Assembly: GCF_019303495.1 (NCBI RefSeq)
Contig: NZ_JAEVFI010000004.1
Coordinates: forward strand, 1-64,000
DNA: 64,000 nt
Origin: Streptomyces sp. JJ66
Lineage (GTDB): Bacteria; Actinomycetota; Actinomycetes; Streptomycetales; Streptomycetaceae
Direction: 5' to 3'
Made by a program: the position numbers and the translations under genes. Below the pieces are notes generated by a model that was not told where the DNA came from, did not search any database, and was given only the letters and a program-made list of their open reading frames with translations. This document shows, one piece after another, positions 33,424 to 42,136 of this stretch. Position 1 is the first letter of the stretch. The number at the start of each line of letters is the position of its first letter.

Positions 33424-35057
33424 CGCGCGCCCCCGCCGACGCCGGCCGGGGCGGGCCGGTCCGAGCGGGCGGGCCGGTCCGAGGTGGCAGGCCGGTCCGA
33501 GGTGGCGGGCCGGGCGGACGGCGGGCTGGCCAACGCCGCACCGGACGGGACCGGCAGGGGCTCCCGCGCCTGATCCAGCTCCCCCGCCGCCTGCCCCGCA
33601 CGTGGCACGAACGTCACCACGCGGCGGCCCCGGCGCACGTCCACGCTCAGCCGCAGCCCGGCCGTGCGGGCCAGCAGCAGACCGACGACGGCGGAGGCCA
33701 GCACGGCGATCAGCCCGCCCGCGAGCATGCCGACGCGGGGGCCGAAGGCGTCGGTGATCCAGCCCATGATCGGGCCGCCGATCGGTGTGCCGCCCATAAA
33801 GACCATCATGTACAGGCTCATCACCCGGCCGCGCATGGCGGGGTCGGTGGCCAGCTGGACGCTGCTGTTCGCGGTGACGTTGAACGTCATGCCCAGCATG
33901 CCGACCGCCACCATCAGCGCGGCGAACGCGACGAACCACGGGGTCAGCGCGGCCGCCGACAGCAGCAGCCCGAACACGGCGGCGGCGCCGATCAGCAGCC
34001 GCATGCGCGCGGTGGCGCGGCGGGCGGCGAGCAGGGCCCCGGTCAGCGAGCCGAGCGCCATCAGCACGTTGAACAGGCCGTAGGTGCCCGCTCCCTCGTG
34101 GAAGACCTTGTCGGTGAACGCCGTCAGCCAGATGGGGAAGTTGAACGCGAATGTGCCGATGAAGCCGACGAGCACGATCGGCCAGATCAGTTCCGGACGG
34201 CTGCGCACGTACCGCAGGCCCTCGCGCAGCTGGCCCTTGCCGCGTCCGGCCGGTGCGGCGGGCGTCAGCTCGGCGGTGCGCATGAGCAGTAGCGCGGTGA
34301 TGGGGGCGAGGAAGGACAGGCCGTTGATCAGGAACGCCCACCCGCTGCCCGCCGTGGCGATGAGCACACCGGCGACGGCCGGTCCGATCAGCCGCGCGGA
34401 CTGGAAGTTCGCCGAGTTCAGCGAGACGGCGTTGCGCAGCTGCGCCGGGCCGACCAGCTCGGAGACGAAGGTCTGCCGCGCCGGGTTGTCCACGACGGTG
34501 ACCAGGCCGAGCGCGAAGGCGAGCGCGTAGACGTGCCCTACCTGCACGGAGCCCGACAGCGTCAGCGCGGCGAGCGCGAGACCGGTCAGGCCCATCGTGG
34601 ACTGGGTGATCAGCAGCAGCTTGCGTTTGCCGTAGCGGTCGGCGAGCACGCCGCCGTACAGCCCGAACAGCAGCAGCGGAAGGAATTGCAGGGCGACGGT
34701 GAGACCGACGGCGGTGGCCGAGCCGGTGAGGCTGTGGACGAGCCAGTCCTGCGCGATGCGCTGCATCCACGTGCCGGTGTTCGACACCAGCTGACCGGAG
34801 GCGAAGAGGCGGTAGTTGCGCACGCGCAGCGAGCTGAACATCGAGGTCTCGTGGCGCGCGCCGGTAGCGGTCGCGCTGGACGCGGCGGTCGCGCTGGACG
34901 CGGCGGTCGCGCTGGACGCGGCGGACGCGCTCGCGGCGCCGTGGACGTTCGCGACGGCCCCAGGGGCCGTGGTGGGCGCCGGGGCGGGGTCGGTGGTGGT
35001 GGGTGGGGTGCGTTCGTTCGGTGCGGGTGCGGAGTGTGCTCCGGGTCCCGGACTCAA
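33420..35057 (-). CDS. MFS exporter, EntS/MFS_3-like (about 545 aa)
   Basis: Twelve-helix transporter core from MFSSLRVRNYRLFASG; the MFS loop is LADRYGKRKLLL between helices 2 and 3. The family exports siderophores or drugs. A TTG start with AGGAGG nine nt upstream is preferred; a GTG at 35111 overlaps the MarR stop. The N-terminal 75 residues are Ala/Ser/Thr/Pro low complexity made partly by an 18-bp repeat, and the C-terminal tail has SDRPATSDRPARSDRPAPA repeats. Directly downstream of the MarR gene, so probably controlled by it. Confidence 0.88.
   Translation of the reverse strand: MSPGPGAHSAPAPNERTPPTTTDPAPAPTTAPGAVANVHGAASASAASSATAASSATAASSATATGARHETSMFSSLRVRNYRLFASGQLVSNTGTWMQRIAQDWLVHSLTGSATAVGLTVALQFLPLLLFGLYGGVLADRYGKRKLLLITQSTMGLTGLALAALTLSGSVQVGHVYALAFALGLVTVVDNPARQTFVSELVGPAQLRNAVSLNSANFQSARLIGPAVAGVLIATAGSGWAFLINGLSFLAPITALLLMRTAELTPAAPAGRGKGQLREGLRYVRSRPELIWPIVLVGFIGTFAFNFPIWLTAFTDKVFHEGAGTYGLFNVLMALGSLTGALLAARRATARMRLLIGAAAVFGLLLSAAALTPWFVAFAALMVAVGMLGMTFNVTANSSVQLATDPAMRGRVMSLYMMVFMGGTPIGGPIMGWITDAFGPRVGMLAGGLIAVLASAVVGLLLARTAGLRLSVDVRRGRRVVTFVPRAGQAAGELDQAREPLPVPSGAALASPPSARPATSDRPATSDRPARSDRPAPAGVGGGAR
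34867..34920. repeat. Three perfect 18-bp tandem repeats inside the MFS gene
   Basis: Unit GCGGTCGCGCTGGACGCG at 34867-34884, 34885-34902 and 34903-34920. It encodes the in-frame Ala/Ser/Thr repeat in the N-terminal extension, so copy number can change without a frameshift. Confidence 0.85.
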
Positions 35058-35107
35058 GTGGCGTCGCCTCCTCGTCGTCGTCTCCTTACCGGCCTTCACC
35101 GGCTCCT

Positions 35108-35545
35108 TCACAGGTGCGCGAGCTTCTCCAGTACGGGCGCGGCCTCGCGCAGCTTCGCCCACTCCTCCTCGTCGAGCCCGCCGGCCAGCTCGGCCAGCCA
35201 GTGGTTCCGCTTCTCCCGCGCGACGGCGAGCACGGACTCGGCCTGCTCGGTCTGGGTCACGATCTTCTGCCGCCGGTCCTCGGGGTGCGGGTCCAGCCGG
35301 ACGAGCCCCTTGGCCTCCAGCATGGCCACGATGCGCGTCATCGACGGCGGCCGCACATGTTCCCGCCGGGCCAGTTCGCCGGGCGAGGCCGCTCCGCACC
35401 GGGCGAGGGTGCCGAGCACGGACATCTCGGTCGGACTCAGCGACTCGTCGGCCCGCTGGTGTTTCAGGCGGCGGGACAGCCGCATGACCGCCGTGCGCAG
35501 GGCGTTGACGGCGACGGCGTCCGCGCCGCTGGACAGATCAGGCAT
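35108..35545 (-). CDS. MarR-family transcriptional regulator (145 aa)
   Basis: Winged helix: SPTEMSVLGTLARCGAASPG, then the recognition helix HVRPPSMTRIVAMLEAKGLV and the wing DPHPEDRRQKIVTQT. Long C-terminal dimer helix. MarR regulators usually repress their own operon and release DNA on ligand binding. It heads the MarR-MFS-thpR-micropeptide transcript and has inverted repeats directly before its start. Confidence 0.92.
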   Translation of the reverse strand: MPDLSSGADAVAVNALRTAVMRLSRRLKHQRADESLSPTEMSVLGTLARCGAASPGELARREHVRPPSMTRIVAMLEAKGLVRLDPHPEDRRQKIVTQTEQAESVLAVAREKRNHWLAELAGGLDEEEWAKLREAAPVLEKLAHL

Positions 35546-35579
35546 GTTGTTAGCTTAACTCATTACCTCGTCTAACAAC
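35546..35579. promoter_or_regulatory. Inverted repeat upstream of marR-type gene
   Basis: GTTGTTAG (35546-35553) and CTAACAAC (35572-35579) are perfect 8-bp arms around an AT-rich 18-nt spacer containing TTAACTCATTA. This is a likely operator for the adjacent MarR protein and overlaps its promoter. Confidence 0.6.
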
Positions 35580-35670
35580 TACGGGGGTTGTCGTCTTCCC
35601 TGTCACACGTTTGGGTGAGTTCACACGGAAAGACGGATGATCGTTTCGACGCGCCCGGGACCGTGGAGGC

Positions 35671-35937
35671 ATGACCCCGGACGTGTCGCAAGTCCTCACC
35701 CTCCGGATGGACGCCGCCCTCCTGGGCCGCATCACCCAGCACGCCGCGCGCCGCCGCATGAGCGTGCAGGACTACGTCGTGCGCCTCCTCGTCCGCGACG
35801 ACTTCGACGAGCGCTTCCACTCCGCGGTGGAACGCACCCAGCGCTTCTACGCCCGCGCCGACGCCCCGCCTGCCCCACCCGCCGACGCCCCGCCCGCCCC
35901 CGCCGACGCCCCGCCCCACTCACCCGGCGCTGCCTGA
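35671..35937 (+). CDS. Small helical protein with disordered Pro/Ala tail (88 aa)
   Basis: The N-terminal 55 residues resemble a ribbon-helix-helix protein: LTLRMDAALLGRITQHAA, then RRRMSVQDYVVRLLVRD. After residue 63 it is a DAPPAPPADAPPAPADAPP low-complexity tail. Divergent from the MarR gene. A DNA-binding or antitoxin role is possible; no partner toxin is adjacent. Confidence 0.6.
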   Translation: MTPDVSQVLTLRMDAALLGRITQHAARRRMSVQDYVVRLLVRDDFDERFHSAVERTQRFYARADAPPAPPADAPPAPADAPPHSPGAA

Positions 35938-36244
35938 CCGGCGCCCACGCGCCAGCGACAGCGACACGCCCCCGTCCGGCACACCCCCGCCGTCCGACCG
36001 GTGGCAGGCCCGTGCGACAACACTGATCCGCTGTTGAAGAGGCTCTGACAGGGATTTGTGAATCGTCTGATTGTTTCCCAAATATCAGGCTGGCTATCGT
36101 TCGACGCGTTGGGGAGCGGGCACGCGGCAATTTTTCTGACGTGAGTTTGCCATGCCCGGAATACGCACGGAATGACGTGCCGCCGTCTTGCGCAGGGCGA
36201 TGGCTGGGGCACGGAACCTCCGGATAATGACGCCGGGAGGCGAC
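35938..36244. other. Gene-free stretch before the Tat oxidoreductase
   Basis: 307 nt, AT-richer than average in the middle (36045-36110). TTGTTT followed 17 nt later by CTATCG is a weak promoter candidate on the plus strand. I saw no ORF or stable hairpin that I would support. Confidence 0.4.
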
Positions 36245-37726
36245 ATGATCGGACGCCGCCAATTCCTCACCACGGCCGGGGCCGCCGCGGTGGTCGTCGG
36301 TTTCGACCCGCTCGGGCGCACCTGGGTCACGGAGGCGGAGGCGGCGACGGGGCCGTCGTTCGCCGCCGCGCCCCGGCTGGACGGTGAGCTGGCGCTCGAC
36401 CGGGGGTCTTGCGAGGCGGTCACCACCGACCTGGGCAACATCGTCCATCAACGGCCGTGCGCGGTGCTGCGCCCCGGGTCCGCCGGTGACATCGCCAGAA
36501 TGATCCGCTTCTGCCGCGCCCACCGCATCGAAGTGGCCCCCCGGGGCCAGGCGCACACCACCTACGGCCAGGGCCTCACCGACGGGCTGCTCATCGAGAA
36601 CCGGCACCTGAACCGCATCCACACGCTCGGCCCGCGCACCGCCGAAGTGGACGCCGGAATCCACTGGATGGAGCTGACCAAGGCCGCCTACGAGCACGCG
36701 CCCCGGCTCACTCCGCCCGTCCTCACCGGCTACACCCAGCTGACCGTGGGCGGCACGCTCTCCGTGGGCGGCATCGGCGGCATGGTCGGCGGCCTGCGCA
36801 CCGGGCTCCAGGTGGACCACGTGCGGGAGCTGGAGGTGGTCACCGGGACCGGCGCGGTCGAGCGCTGCTCGCGGGACCGCAAGCCCGACCTCTTCGAGGC
36901 GGTGCTCGGCGGGCTCGGCCAGTGCGGCGTCATCACCAAGGCCGTCATCGACCTCGTCCCCGCACCGGAACGCGCGCGCACGTATCTGCTCCGGTACACC
37001 GACAACGCCGTGTTCTTCCGCGACCTCCGCACGCTCCTCGACCGCCCCGGCATCGACCACGTCTACGCCGAATTCACCGCGCCGGACCCGACGCCCACCT
37101 ACACACTGCACGCGACGGCGTTCTACGACCGCCCCGGGACGCCGAACGACACAGCCATCGTGAGCGGCCTGTCCGCCGCGCCGGAAATCAACGACACGGG
37201 TTATCTGGACTACGTGTTCACCATTGACGAGGCCATCGACTCCTTGCGGGAAACGGTGGACTGGGACAGCTTCGTCAAGCCGTGGTTCGACGTCTGGATA
37301 CCCGGCTCCGCCATCGAGGACTACCTCGCCGACGTCATGACGACGCTCACCCCGCGCGACATCGGCCCCTACGGCGCCGGACTGATCTACCCGCAACGCC
37401 GCTCCCACACCAGCCGCACCTACCCCCGGCTGCCCGCACCAGACGGCTCGCCGTGGGCGTACGTCGTTGACATCAACACCGTGGCCAGCACGCCCGGCCC
37501 AGACCCGGCGTTCGCCGAGGAGATGCTGCGGCGCAACGAGCGGCTCTACACCCGCATGCGGGAACGCCACGGCGGCACGCTGTACCCGATCGGCTCGGTG
37601 CCGTTCACCCCGCGCGACTGGCGCGCCCACTACGGCACTACCTGGCCCGCCCTCCGCGCCGCTAAACGCCGCTACGACCCGGCCCACATCCTCACCCCGG
37701 GTCCGGGCATCTTCCGCCAGCCCTGA
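36245..37726 (+). CDS. Tat-exported FAD oxidoreductase, cytokinin-dehydrogenase-like (493 aa)
   Basis: Start ATG with GGGAGG four nt upstream. Twin-arginine signal IGRRQFLTTAGAAAVVVGF (2-20). PCMH-type FAD domain: RPGSAGDIARMIRFCRAH, then APRGQAHTTYGQ, where His104 matches the site of covalent FAD linkage in cytokinin and related oxidases, and SVGGIGG. The C-terminal cap domain ends YDPAHILTPGPGIF. Exported actinomycete homologues oxidise cytokinins or other amines and alcohols; the true substrate is not deducible. Confidence 0.83.
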   Translation: MIGRRQFLTTAGAAAVVVGFDPLGRTWVTEAEAATGPSFAAAPRLDGELALDRGSCEAVTTDLGNIVHQRPCAVLRPGSAGDIARMIRFCRAHRIEVAPRGQAHTTYGQGLTDGLLIENRHLNRIHTLGPRTAEVDAGIHWMELTKAAYEHAPRLTPPVLTGYTQLTVGGTLSVGGIGGMVGGLRTGLQVDHVRELEVVTGTGAVERCSRDRKPDLFEAVLGGLGQCGVITKAVIDLVPAPERARTYLLRYTDNAVFFRDLRTLLDRPGIDHVYAEFTAPDPTPTYTLHATAFYDRPGTPNDTAIVSGLSAAPEINDTGYLDYVFTIDEAIDSLRETVDWDSFVKPWFDVWIPGSAIEDYLADVMTTLTPRDIGPYGAGLIYPQRRSHTSRTYPRLPAPDGSPWAYVVDINTVASTPGPDPAFAEEMLRRNERLYTRMRERHGGTLYPIGSVPFTPRDWRAHYGTTWPALRAAKRRYDPAHILTPGPGIFRQP

Positions 37727-37752
37727 CCCCAGCCCGGCTCACCAGACGGCAG

Positions 37753-37781
37753 CGCGGAAACGCGGAAACGCGGAAACGCGG
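37753..37781. repeat. 8-bp tandem repeat, 3.6 copies
   Basis: Unit CGCGGAAA repeats from 37753 in the intergenic region after the FAD oxidoreductase. The remaining 297-nt gap up to 38023 contains no other feature apart from a possible TACGCT -10 near 37976. Confidence 0.7.
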
Positions 37782-38023
37782 CATCGCCGCCTGCCGCGCC
37801 GCCCTGCGCGCCTCCGGCACGGCCTGCCGCGCCCCGCGCAACCGACACCGGTGAGGCGGACGCGGAGGGCGGGCAGTGGCGGCCCCGACCGCCGTTCCGC
37901 CCGCCGCCACGCGCGGGCATGACCCCCACCCGCACGGTCGCCCCAGCCTCGGGACCGGCGGGAACGGGGTTCTCGCTACGCTGGTGCGGTAGCGGTGGCG
38001 GTACGGAAGGACGCGGTGGGGTC

Positions 38024-38299
38024 ATGCGGCTGAGTCGGTGGTTGGACGGGCGGCACCAGGCCCCCGAGCCGCTGGAGGGCAACGTGGTGCTGACGGTCAC
38101 CGTCGGCACCGTGACCTGGTTCGCGCTGTTCCTCGTCCAGGTGCCGTTCTACGCCTGGTATGCCGACCGCGGGCACGCGTGGTGGATCTGGACCTGCCTG
38201 GCCGGAGGCGGCCTGGGCCTCGTCGGCCTGTGGTACGTCCGGGCCCGGGAGGCGGCCATCCGGCGGGCGGAGGAGCGGCGGCGCGAGCCACCACGGTGA
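38024..38299 (+). CDS. DUF2530-like small membrane protein (91 aa)
   Basis: Two membrane helices (about 21-46 and 51-70) with a short hydrophilic head (RHQAPEPLEGNVVLTVTVGT) and a basic tail (RAREAAIRRAEERRRE). The PEPLEGN opening and size match DUF2530 proteins of actinobacteria. GGAAGGA lies 12 nt upstream. Function unknown. Confidence 0.7.
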   Translation: MRLSRWLDGRHQAPEPLEGNVVLTVTVGTVTWFALFLVQVPFYAWYADRGHAWWIWTCLAGGGLGLVGLWYVRAREAAIRRAEERRREPPR

Positions 38300-38497
38300 C
38301 GCCCGGGCGGCCCCGGACGGTACGGGACCGCGATGCGCGCCACGCGGGAGGAGGCGGACCCCGGAAGCTGAACCCGGGCTGAAGCCGCCCGCACCACCTC
38401 GGCGCCGTGGCCACGCTCGCGGCGGCGGTGCGGGGGGACGCGTCCGGGGGCGGCACGTCCTGGCCGACGCGCCGCTGAAGGGTGCACGCTTGAGCAC

Positions 38498-41314
38498 ATG
38501 CGACTGGCAGCGGAGCTTTCGGACCACGTACGCGGCGACGTGGAGTTCGACGCCGCGAGCAGGGCGCTGATGACGATGGACGCCTCCAACTACCGGCGCG
38601 TCCCCGTCGGCGTCGTCGCACCGCGTGACGCCGAGGACGTCGCCGCCGCCCTCGCGGTGTGCCGGGCGCACGGCGTCCCGGTCGTCGCCCGGGGCGCGGG
38701 CACCAGCATCGCCGGGCAGGCCACCGGCACCGGCGTCGTGCTGGACTTCACCCGCCACATGGCCGACGTGCTAGAGCTGGACCCCGGCTCCCGCACCGCG
38801 CTCGTGCAGCCCGGCGTCATCTGCGACACCCTGCGCGCCCGGGCCGCGCCGCACGGGCTGATGTTCGGCCCCGACCCGTCCACCCACAGCCGCTGCACCC
38901 TCGGCGGCATGATCGGCAACAACTCCTGCGGCGCGCACTCCGTCGCCTGGGGCACCACCGCCGACAACGTGCACGCCGTGGACGTACTCACCTACGCGGG
39001 CGAATCCGCGCACCTGGCGCCCGGCGGACACGGCGTGCCGCGCCCGCTCCGCGACACCGTCCGCACGCTGGTGCGCGGCGAACTGGCCCGGCTGCGCACC
39101 GGCTTCCCCGAACTCCCGCGCCGCATCTCCGGCTACGCGCTCGACGCGCTGCTGCCCGAACACGGCGAGGACTGGGCCCGCGCCTACACCGGCAGCGAGG
39201 GCACGCTCGGCGTCCTCACCCAGGCCACGGTGCGCCTGGTGGAGGCACCCGGGGCGCGGGTACTGGCGGTGCTCGGCTACCCGGACGAGTCGGCCGCCGC
39301 TCAGGCCGCCGCGAGCCTGCTGCCGCACGGCCCGCTCACTGTCGAGGGCATGGCCAGCGACCTCGTCGGCGACGCCGCCCGCGCCGCGCTGCCGCGCGGG
39401 CGCGCCTGGCTGTTCTGCGAGATGGGCGGCGCCACGGAGCGCGAGGCCCGCGCCCACGCCGAGCGGCTGTGCCAGGCGGCGGCGTCCGAGACCACCGGCC
39501 ACACGCTCGTCGTCGAACCCGCCGGGCAGCGCGCCCTGTGGCGGGTGCGCGAGGACGCCTCCGGCACTGCCACCCGCCTGCCCGACGGCAGCGAGGCGTG
39601 GCCCGGCTGGGAGGACTGCGCCGTCCCGCCCGCCCGACTGGGCGCCTACCTCACCGACTTCCGCGCCCTGCTGCGCGCCCACCGCCTGCGCGGCCTGCCC
39701 TACGGCCACTTCGGGGACGGCTGCATCCACGTCCGCATCGACTTCGACCTGCTCACCGCCCCCGGCGTCGAGCGCTTCCGCGCCTTCTCCACCGACCTGG
39801 CCGAACTCGTCGTCCAGCACGGCGGTTCGCTCTCCGGCGAGCACGGCGACGGGCAGGCCCGCGCGGAGCTGCTGCCGAAGATGTACGGCCCGGAGCTGGT
39901 CGCGCTGTTCGAACGGTTCAAGGACGCCTGGGACCCGGCCGCCGCGCGCGGCGAGGGCGGTCTCAACCCCGGTGTGCTGGCCCGCCCGCACCGGCTGGAT
40001 GAGAACCTGCGCTTCGCCGTGCTGCCGCGCGAACCCGTGCCGACGGCGTTCGCCTACCCGCACGACGGCGGCGACTTCTCCGCCGCCGTCCGCCGCTGCG
40101 TCGGCGTCGCCAAGTGCCGCGAGGCCAGCGCGTCGGGAACGTCCGTCATGTGCCCGTCGTTTCGCGCGACGGGCGAGGAGCAGCACTCCACGCGCGGCCG
40201 CGCCCGGCTGCTGCACGAGATGCTCGCCGGGGAGGTCGTCACCGACGGCTGGCGCTCGCCCGAGGTGCGGCAGGCCCTGGACCTGTGCCTGTCCTGCAAG
40301 GGATGCCGCTCCGACTGCCCCGTGGGGGTGGACATGGCCACCTACAAGGCCGAGTTCCTGCACCACCACTACGCCGGGCGACGCCGCCCCATGGCCCACT
40401 ACGCCCTGGGCCGCCTGCCGCGCTGGCTGCGCCTGGCCGCCGCCACCCGCACCGCCCCGCTGCTGAACGCCGCCGCCTCGCTTCCCCCGCTCGCGGCGCT
40501 GGCCACCCGCGTCGCGGGTCTCACCCCGCAGCGCCCCATCCCGCCGCTCGCGCCCGTACCGTTCACCCGCTGGTGGCGGGCCCAGGACCGCGCCGCGCAG
40601 CCCACCGGCCCCACCGCCGTCCTGTGGCCCGACACCTTCACCAACTACCTCTCGCCCGCCGCCGGTACCGCCGCCGTCACCGTCCTGCACGCCGCCGGGG
40701 TGCGCCTCGCGGTGCCGCCGAACCCCGTGTGCTGCGGCCTGACCTACGTCTCCACCGGCCAGCTCGACCAGGCCCGCGCCGTGCTGCGCCGCACCCTGGA
40801 CGCCCTCGCCCCGGCGCTGGACGCCGACCTGCCCGTCACCGTGCTGGAACCCCCGTGCGCCGCCGCCCTGCGCACCGACCTGCCCGAGCTGCTGCCCGGT
40901 GACCCGCGTGCCGCCCGGCTCGCCGCGCGCGTGCGCACGTTCGCCGAAACCCTCGAAGAGCTGGCCCCCCACTGGCCGCCCCCCTTCATCGACGCTCCGG
41001 TGACCGGCCAGACCCACTGCCACCAGCACGCCGTCCTCGGTGACGCCGCCGACCGCCGCCTGCGCCACCGCGCCGGGCTCACCGGCGAGCTGGCCGGTGG
41101 CTGCTGCGGCCTGGCGGGCAACTTCGGCTTCGAGCAGGGCCACTTCGAGGTCTCCGCCGCCTGCGCCGAGGACCAGCTGCTACCCGCTGTCCGCGCCGCC
41201 CCCGCAGGCGCGGAGGTGCTGGCCGACGGCTACTCCTGCCGCACCCAGCTCGCGCACCTCGCCGGCGTCCCCAGCCGCCACCTCGCCGAGGTGCTGGCCG
41301 AACACCTCACCTGA
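38498..41314 (+). CDS. FAD-linked oxidase / Fe-S dehydrogenase fusion, D-2-hydroxyacid type (938 aa)
   Basis: Order: PCMH FAD domain (1-260; ARGAGTSIAGQATG, TLGGMIGNNSCGAHS), FAD-oxidase C domain (about 260-500; SGEHGDGQAR at about 446), a Cys-rich ferredoxin domain (CVGVAKC near 534, CLSCKGCRSDCP near 596), and two CCG motifs (near 745 and 868). This fuses GlcD-, GlcF- and LldE-like parts, as in YdiJ and membrane D-lactate or D-2-hydroxyglutarate dehydrogenases that feed electrons to the respiratory chain. Stand-alone gene. The exact hydroxyacid is uncertain. Confidence 0.9.
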   Translation: MRLAAELSDHVRGDVEFDAASRALMTMDASNYRRVPVGVVAPRDAEDVAAALAVCRAHGVPVVARGAGTSIAGQATGTGVVLDFTRHMADVLELDPGSRTALVQPGVICDTLRARAAPHGLMFGPDPSTHSRCTLGGMIGNNSCGAHSVAWGTTADNVHAVDVLTYAGESAHLAPGGHGVPRPLRDTVRTLVRGELARLRTGFPELPRRISGYALDALLPEHGEDWARAYTGSEGTLGVLTQATVRLVEAPGARVLAVLGYPDESAAAQAAASLLPHGPLTVEGMASDLVGDAARAALPRGRAWLFCEMGGATEREARAHAERLCQAAASETTGHTLVVEPAGQRALWRVREDASGTATRLPDGSEAWPGWEDCAVPPARLGAYLTDFRALLRAHRLRGLPYGHFGDGCIHVRIDFDLLTAPGVERFRAFSTDLAELVVQHGGSLSGEHGDGQARAELLPKMYGPELVALFERFKDAWDPAAARGEGGLNPGVLARPHRLDENLRFAVLPREPVPTAFAYPHDGGDFSAAVRRCVGVAKCREASASGTSVMCPSFRATGEEQHSTRGRARLLHEMLAGEVVTDGWRSPEVRQALDLCLSCKGCRSDCPVGVDMATYKAEFLHHHYAGRRRPMAHYALGRLPRWLRLAAATRTAPLLNAAASLPPLAALATRVAGLTPQRPIPPLAPVPFTRWWRAQDRAAQPTGPTAVLWPDTFTNYLSPAAGTAAVTVLHAAGVRLAVPPNPVCCGLTYVSTGQLDQARAVLRRTLDALAPALDADLPVTVLEPPCAAALRTDLPELLPGDPRAARLAARVRTFAETLEELAPHWPPPFIDAPVTGQTHCHQHAVLGDAADRRLRHRAGLTGELAGGCCGLAGNFGFEQGHFEVSAACAEDQLLPAVRAAPAGAEVLADGYSCRTQLAHLAGVPSRHLAEVLAEHLT

Positions 41315-41442
41315 CGCCGCCGACCGGACGCGACACCCCCAGCGCCTCGTGCCGCCGGTATCCCGAGCGGCATTCCCACTGCCGGGAGTGAAACACTGGG
41401 GCACAGCACGCAACGCACGCGTCCACCACTGGGGGTTACACC

Positions 41443-41808
41443 ATGGCGCTGTTTGGGAACGCACACGCGATCGACCCGGCGACGGCCGCGCAGGAGTACG
41501 GGCGGCTGCTCGGGCAGGGCGAGCAGGTGCGCGCCGCCTACCTGCTCATCCGCGACACCATGCTCTTCACCGACCGCCGCCTCATCCTCGTGGACAAGCA
41601 GGGGCTGACCGGCAAGAAGGTCGAGTACCACTCCATCCCCTACCGCAGCATCACCCACTTCGCGGTGGAGACCGCCGGCACGTTCGACCTCGACGCCGAG
41701 CTGAAACTGTGGATCTCCAGCAACCCGACACCGATCCAGAAGACGTTCACCAAGGGCGTGGACATCTACGAAGTCCAGGCCATCCTCACCCAGTTCGTCG
41801 CCCACTGA
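41443..41808 (+). CDS. Bacterial PH-domain protein (121 aa)
   Basis: The whole protein is one bPH fold: LLGQGEQVRAAYLLIRDTML, FTDRRLILVDKQGLTGKKVE, YHSIPYRSITHFAVETAGTF and a C-terminal helix. Matches the YvbH/bPH_1 family found across bacteria. Cytoplasmic, stand-alone; function unknown. A 13-bp hairpin follows. Confidence 0.88.
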   Translation: MALFGNAHAIDPATAAQEYGRLLGQGEQVRAAYLLIRDTMLFTDRRLILVDKQGLTGKKVEYHSIPYRSITHFAVETAGTFDLDAELKLWISSNPTPIQKTFTKGVDIYEVQAILTQFVAH

Positions 41809-41859
41809 CCCCACCGCCCGCACGCCCCGGACGGCCTCGGGGGCGCCGGATGGGACGAC

Positions 41860-41899
41860 GAAGCCCCGCCGGACAGCACAAGCCAACCGGCGGGGCTTC
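41860..41899. terminator. 13-bp hairpin between convergent genes
   Basis: Arms GAAGCCCCGCCGG (41860-41872) and its complement (41887-41899) with a 14-nt loop separate the PH-domain gene from the DUF397 gene. It marks the left edge of the accessory island. Confidence 0.75.
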
Positions 41900-41926
41900 A
41901 CGCGCGTCGAGACAGCGGAGGCAGCG

Positions 41927-42136
41927 TTAGCCGGATAGCTCCCCCCGCTTGACGGCCGACACGAAGTCGCCCCAGCCGCCCGCCAGGAAAAGGAGCGCCG
42001 GGCCGTTGGGGGCCTTCGAGTCTCGTACCGGCGTGACGCCGGGGAAGCTGTCGGAGACCTCAACACAGGTTGCGTCGCCCCCGTTGCTGTAGCTGCTCTT
42101 CCGCCACCGTGCGGCGGCAAGGTTGGGGGTACTCAT
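41927..42136 (-). CDS. DUF397 protein (69 aa)
   Basis: Classic DUF397: ARWRKSSYSNGGDATCVEVS, then VPVRDSK-like PVRDSKAPNGPALLF and WGDFVSAVKRGE. These proteins are almost always encoded beside a DUF5753-type XRE regulator in Streptomyces and behave like small partners of it. The start overlaps the regulator's stop by 4 nt. Confidence 0.92.
   Translation of the reverse strand: MSTPNLAAARWRKSSYSNGGDATCVEVSDSFPGVTPVRDSKAPNGPALLFLAGGWGDFVSAVKRGELSG

Noticed and set aside
38771..41143. 790-aa minus-strand ORF opposite the FAD/Fe-S dehydrogenase
   Set aside because: Antisense frame opened by GC bias; the plus strand holds all catalytic motifs.
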